NCBI GenBank assembly: GCA_013360405.1
Contig: JABWBR010000018.1
Location: 1 to 64,000, forward strand
Origin: Saprospiraceae bacterium
GTDB lineage: Bacteria > Bacteroidota > Bacteroidia > Chitinophagales > Saprospiraceae
DNA: 64,000 nucleotides
Reading direction: 5' to 3'
How positions within the stretch are numbered: the first letter of the stretch is position 1; each line of letters opens with the position of its first letter. The position numbers and the translations under genes are program-made. This document shows positions 61,206 through 64,000 of this stretch, piece after piece. Below the pieces are notes generated by a model that searched no databases, had not been told where the DNA came from, and saw nothing but the letters and a program-made list of their open reading frames with translations.

Positions 61206-62066
61206 TCAGGAAGCGAGCATCAGGCTGAATAAGTCGGCGTAAAAATGGCCGGGGTTTTGCGAGAGCTGGTCGCCGGCGGCAATTTGAGCGGGCATAGGCA
61301 TAAATTGCATTTGGCGGAAGTAGCGTGCCAATAAGGTATAAATAGCCGACTCCGGCAGCAACTTGCCGCTGATATACACCGGCGTGAGGTTGTTGTCAAG
61401 CTCTTGTTGGTGAAGGCCGAGTAATACGAAATACAAAAAATCTTCGGCGGACTGATACGGATAGGTGTTGCAGAGTTGTACGGCGCCATTTGAAAACAGC
61501 GCCAGGATCAATTCGCCGGCTTGCAGGTGCAGGCAAACGCAGTGGCCCGAACCGGCGGCTTCCGCCAATTTTCGCCACGACTGCAGCAGCGCGGAAGAAA
61601 GGTGCATAAACCGGCAGCCGGGAAACCCCTGGCGAAGCGCGCCCAGAAGCGGCGCCGGCAGGGCGTACAAGCCGCGGCAGCCCAATTCGCCCAGGTCGTC
61701 GGCCAATATTTCGGCGTGATCGGGTAGGGCAGACAGGTGAAGCAGGTATTGATGTTTTTCCAGCGGGTTATAGAGCCGGGAGGGCACAAGGGTGAGCGGC
61801 CTGCCTGAAAGCCCGATTCGCGCGCTTCGGAAATTATCCTGCAGCCGCTTATCGTTTTGAATAATAGAGAGAATAGCGGAGGTTTCCTGCCAGGCCGGGG
61901 CGTCTTGTTGTTCAAATGAGTATTCCCGCAGTGCGACGATCTGCCGGCGTTCGTCGCTCAGGGCATATGCAAAACTGTCCACCCCCAGGAGGATGGACAG
62001 TTCGTAGTCTTGATGACGAAGTTTGGAATAAGAATCTTCCGATATGTCAATGCTTATCTTTCCCAA
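61206..62066 (-). CDS. DUF3822 family protein
   Basis: 286 residues. The fold resembles a degraded actin-like ATPase (ASKHA) of the PilM type: LSILLGVDSFAYALSD near the start, GHCVCLHLQAGELIL and TPVYISGKLLPES later. The family occurs next to rsmD in Bacteroidota. No role is known. Its start overlaps the stop of the upstream gene by 13 bases, and rsmD follows after 76 bases. Confidence 0.85.
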   Translation of the reverse strand: MGKISIDISEDSYSKLRHQDYELSILLGVDSFAYALSDERRQIVALREYSFEQQDAPAWQETSAILSIIQNDKRLQDNFRSARIGLSGRPLTLVPSRLYNPLEKHQYLLHLSALPDHAEILADDLGELGCRGLYALPAPLLGALRQGFPGCRFMHLSSALLQSWRKLAEAAGSGHCVCLHLQAGELILALFSNGAVQLCNTYPYQSAEDFLYFVLLGLHQQELDNNLTPVYISGKLLPESAIYTLLARYFRQMQFMPMPAQIAAGDQLSQNPGHFYADLFSLMLAS

Positions 62067-62638
62067 TTGCCAGAAAGGTTAGGCGCAGTCATATTACCAA
62101 ACTTCACGGGTTTTTCCGGATCGTAGTTCTGGTCGTATTTGGCGTATTTGCTGCTGGCATACTTACCCATAAACACTTTGCGCTTGGCGCCTACTTCCAG
62201 TACGGGCACCAACGTGCTCTGGTAGGTAATGGTATCGGCCTTCATCTCAAAAGAGGCGCCGTTGCCATAAGGCACGTAGTGCAGCGAGTCGAGGTTGATA
62301 CCCAGGGCGCGCACGGAGTCGATAGCCGGTGCATAAGAGGTATCATAAGTAATTTCGCCGGTAAAAGTAGGGTCGTCGGGGTCGCCGATAACCTTAATAA
62401 TGGCGAAATTTTCCGTTTCCAGCACCTTTTTAAGGGTTTCGAAATCGGGGGCAAATTCCTCCTTTATGCTACGATAAAGCTCTTGAGCGTTGCGTATGGT
62501 CATGAGCTTGTCGATAACCGCGCGCTCGCGCTTTTGCTTTTCATTCTTAAAATTGATGGGTTCCTGGATGCTGCCGACCAGCACCAAGACAAGGCCGGCG
62601 ACGAGCAGTATCAGAATGGCGTTGATGAGTAATCTCAT
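62054..62638 (-). CDS. Membrane-anchored protein, unknown
   Basis: 194 residues from the ATG at 62638 (MRLLINAILILLVAGLVLVLVG); upstream in-frame ATGs lie before the membrane segment and lack support. One N-terminal membrane segment (about 3-24) precedes a charged coiled-coil stretch (FKNEKQKRERAVIDKLMTIRNAQ) and an extracytoplasmic globular part with FGNMTAPNLSGNWE at the end. I recognise no named family. It overlaps the DUF3822 start by 13 bases, so the two are translationally coupled. Divergent from tsaD. Confidence 0.72.
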   Translation of the reverse strand: MRLLINAILILLVAGLVLVLVGSIQEPINFKNEKQKRERAVIDKLMTIRNAQELYRSIKEEFAPDFETLKKVLETENFAIIKVIGDPDDPTFTGEITYDTSYAPAIDSVRALGINLDSLHYVPYGNGASFEMKADTITYQSTLVPVLEVGAKRKVFMGKYASSKYAKYDQNYDPEKPVKFGNMTAPNLSGNWER

Positions 62639-62816
62639 TTTTTCGGTTTGTTTTGACGCAATAATAAAGATTTTTATCAAATCGAAGGCCATAATAAGCG
62701 AATGCAATTTTACAAATATTGCTTCATACAAGGAAGAAGGAACGAAAAATTCTGGTAATTCATTGATAAACCTATTCCGCGTCAACCCAAACAGGGGGCA
62801 AAACGTTAAAAAAGGC

Positions 62817-62824
62817 TACTTTTG
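62817..62824 (+). promoter_or_regulatory. tsaD -7 box TACTTTTG
   Basis: An exact TAnnTTTG followed by C, 21 bases before the tsaD start codon; no -33 box is visible at the right distance. Confidence 0.45.
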
Positions 62825-62845
62825 CGGGCTACATTTGAGATTAAT

Positions 62846-63844
62846 ATGCGCGTAGTAATCCTGGCCATCGAGTCGTCGTGCGACGATACTTCCGCCGCCG
62901 TCATCGTCGACGGGGAGGTGCGCAGCAATTGCGTGGCCAATCAGGACGTGCACCGCCTCTACGGCGGCGTGGTGCCCGAGGTGGCCTCGCGCGCCCACCA
63001 GGTGAATATCGTACCGGTGGTGGAGGCCGCTTTTGCCCAGGCCGGCGTCGAAAAGTCGGAAGTGAGCGCCGTGGCTTTCACCCGCGGCCCCGGGCTCATC
63101 GGCTCGCTGATCGTGGGCGTATCGTTTGCCAAGGCTTTTGCGCTGAGTCGCCGGCTGCCTCTCATCGAGGTGCACCACATGCAAGCCCACGTGCTGGCGC
63201 ATTTTGCCGAGCGACCCCATCCTGCGTTTCCCTTTTTGTGCCTCACCGTGTCGGGTGGACATACGCAAATCGTGCTGGTGCGCGACTACCACGACATGGA
63301 AGTGCTGGGCCGTACCCTCGACGACGCCGCCGGCGAAGCCTTCGACAAGACGGGCAAACTGCTCGGCCTCGATTACCCCGCCGGCCCGTTGGTCGACAAG
63401 TGGGCGCAACAGGGCACGCCCCGATTCTCATTCCCCGAACCCCAGATACCCGGCCTTGATTTCAGCTTCAGCGGACTAAAAACCTCTTTCCTCTATTTCC
63501 TGCGCGAGCAACGCGATGCCGACCCCGATTTTATCGCCCATAATATGGCAGATATCTGCGCCTCGGTGCAAGCCCGCATCGTATCCGTGCTGATGAACAA
63601 ACTGGTAAAAGCCTCCGCCCAGACCGGCATTACTATGATAGCCCTGGCCGGCGGTGTGGCCGCCAACTCCGGCCTGCGCCAGTCCCTCGAAACCACAGGC
63701 CGCAAACTGGGCTGGCAGACGTTCATCCCCGCTATGGCTTATTGCACCGATAACGCCGCGATGATCGGCATTGCCGGGTATTACAAGTATTTGGCCGGGC
63801 AGTTTGCGGAGCAGACGGTGACGCCCATAGCAAGATGGGGGTAA
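62846..63844 (+). CDS. tsaD: tRNA threonylcarbamoyladenosine synthase subunit TsaD
   Basis: 332 residues from the ATG at 62846 (MRVVILAIESSCDDTS); an upstream frame start would place eight non-family residues before it. It transfers the threonylcarbamoyl group to A37 of ANN-reading tRNAs with TsaB and TsaE. With this start the metal-binding histidines in HHMQAHVLAHF are H111 and H115, equal to E. coli numbering. The third ligand aspartate is in AYCTDNAAMIG near the end. SGGHTQIVLV and DDAAGEAFDKTGKLLGL are family motifs. Highly conserved. Confidence 0.97.
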   Translation: MRVVILAIESSCDDTSAAVIVDGEVRSNCVANQDVHRLYGGVVPEVASRAHQVNIVPVVEAAFAQAGVEKSEVSAVAFTRGPGLIGSLIVGVSFAKAFALSRRLPLIEVHHMQAHVLAHFAERPHPAFPFLCLTVSGGHTQIVLVRDYHDMEVLGRTLDDAAGEAFDKTGKLLGLDYPAGPLVDKWAQQGTPRFSFPEPQIPGLDFSFSGLKTSFLYFLREQRDADPDFIAHNMADICASVQARIVSVLMNKLVKASAQTGITMIALAGGVAANSGLRQSLETTGRKLGWQTFIPAMAYCTDNAAMIGIAGYYKYLAGQFAEQTVTPIARWG

Positions 63845-63858
63845 TAGAGGCTAATTGC

Positions 63859-64000
63859 TCATCTTTTTGACTTCACGCCAACAAAATTGTATTCGAGGGT
63901 GAAGAAGAAGGAGCGGTTTGTAAAATGAAATTCTTTGAACGCCGATCCTCCTGAATGGAATATTTTATAAGAGAGAATCTTAGCCAGCCCCATATCATAA
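63859..64000 (-). CDS. C-terminal end of an outer membrane barrel protein (partial)
   Basis: 46 codons and a stop run off the right edge of the window. The sequence contains GSAFKEFHFTNRSFFFTLEY and ends VGVKSKR, an alternating aromatic strand pattern typical of the last strands of an outer membrane barrel. Frame, codon use and position after tsaD fit a gene on the minus strand; it is too short for a family call. Confidence 0.55.
   Translation of the reverse strand, partial: YDMGLAKILSYKIFHSGGSAFKEFHFTNRSFFFTLEYNFVGVKSKR

Overview
The window is a stretch of mostly core chromosome from a member of the Bacteroidota, probably a Saprospiria/Lewinella-like lineage (the phylum is well supported, the finer placement is a guess). 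The evidence is: type IX secretion system (T9SS) C-terminal sorting domains on three secreted proteins; a fused alpha/beta 2-oxoacid dehydrogenase E1; phylum-typical families (DUF3822, DUF1573, 2TM domain, LuxC-type acyl-CoA reductase, OmpA with TSP3 repeats, TonB-receptor-like barrel); and recurrent promoter boxes of the Bacteroidota form TAnnTTTG a few tens of bases before start codons. Many genes also start without a recognisable Shine-Dalgarno sequence. I saw no rRNA, tRNA, CRISPR array, insertion sequence or prophage.

Layout. 1-9.1 kb: ribA, a DUF192 protein, an OmpA protein, an arginase-fold protein lacking metal ligands, a polyprenol-phosphate mannosyltransferase, two small membrane proteins, a penicillin-acylase-type Ntn hydrolase and a gene-free AT-rich gap with a possible small RNA. 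9.1-20 kb: DUF1573 protein, E1 fusion, an FKBP isomerase flanked by two copies of one palindrome, trmD, a dnk-ndh-LVIVD operon, holA and two small secreted proteins. 20-33 kb: an NTF2-like protein, a TonB-receptor-like protein, then a complete tryptophan operon (trpE-G-D-C-F-B-A) preceded by a 20-residue leader peptide with three consecutive Trp codons and a terminator hairpin. A GNAT acetyltransferase, a saccharopine-dehydrogenase-like protein and a methyltransferase follow closely. 33-46 kb: a Cys/Met-metabolism PLP enzyme, an RluD-like pseudouridine synthase, acyl-CoA reductase, a cohesin/dockerin-like T9SS protein, a VapBC-type toxin-antitoxin pair, a large SprB-repeat protein, pepT, sucC and a fatty-acid-hydroxylase-family protein. 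46-55 kb: rpsU, an MBL/rhodanese protein with a CRP/FNR-type operator, a small rhodanese, an ECF sigma factor divergent from a von Willebrand protein, and the acpP-fabF-rnc-SWIM group. 55-64 kb: carA, eno, a DivIC/FtsB protein, sucD, a 2-hydroxyacid dehydrogenase, the DUF3822-rsmD group, tsaD and the end of an outer-membrane protein.

The most unusual property lies between the genes. About twenty spacers hold short-unit repeats or palindromes of at least eight unrelated sequence families (GTTGTCGGTTGTCC, ATAAACCC, CAGCACAT, GA-rich tracts, GTCACCTTGTT, GGGCTTAG, GTAGAG...CTCTAC, CGGTCTGACCG). Many are arranged as two inverted halves able to fold into a hairpin. They sit at or over stop codons and in several cases appear to have replaced the last codons of the neighbouring gene. 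The best single regulatory observations are the Trp-codon attenuator and a perfect TGTGA-N6-TCACA operator placed about 42 bases before a predicted start site. I found no new defence or mobile system; apart from vapBC the window is housekeeping and secreted-protein genes.
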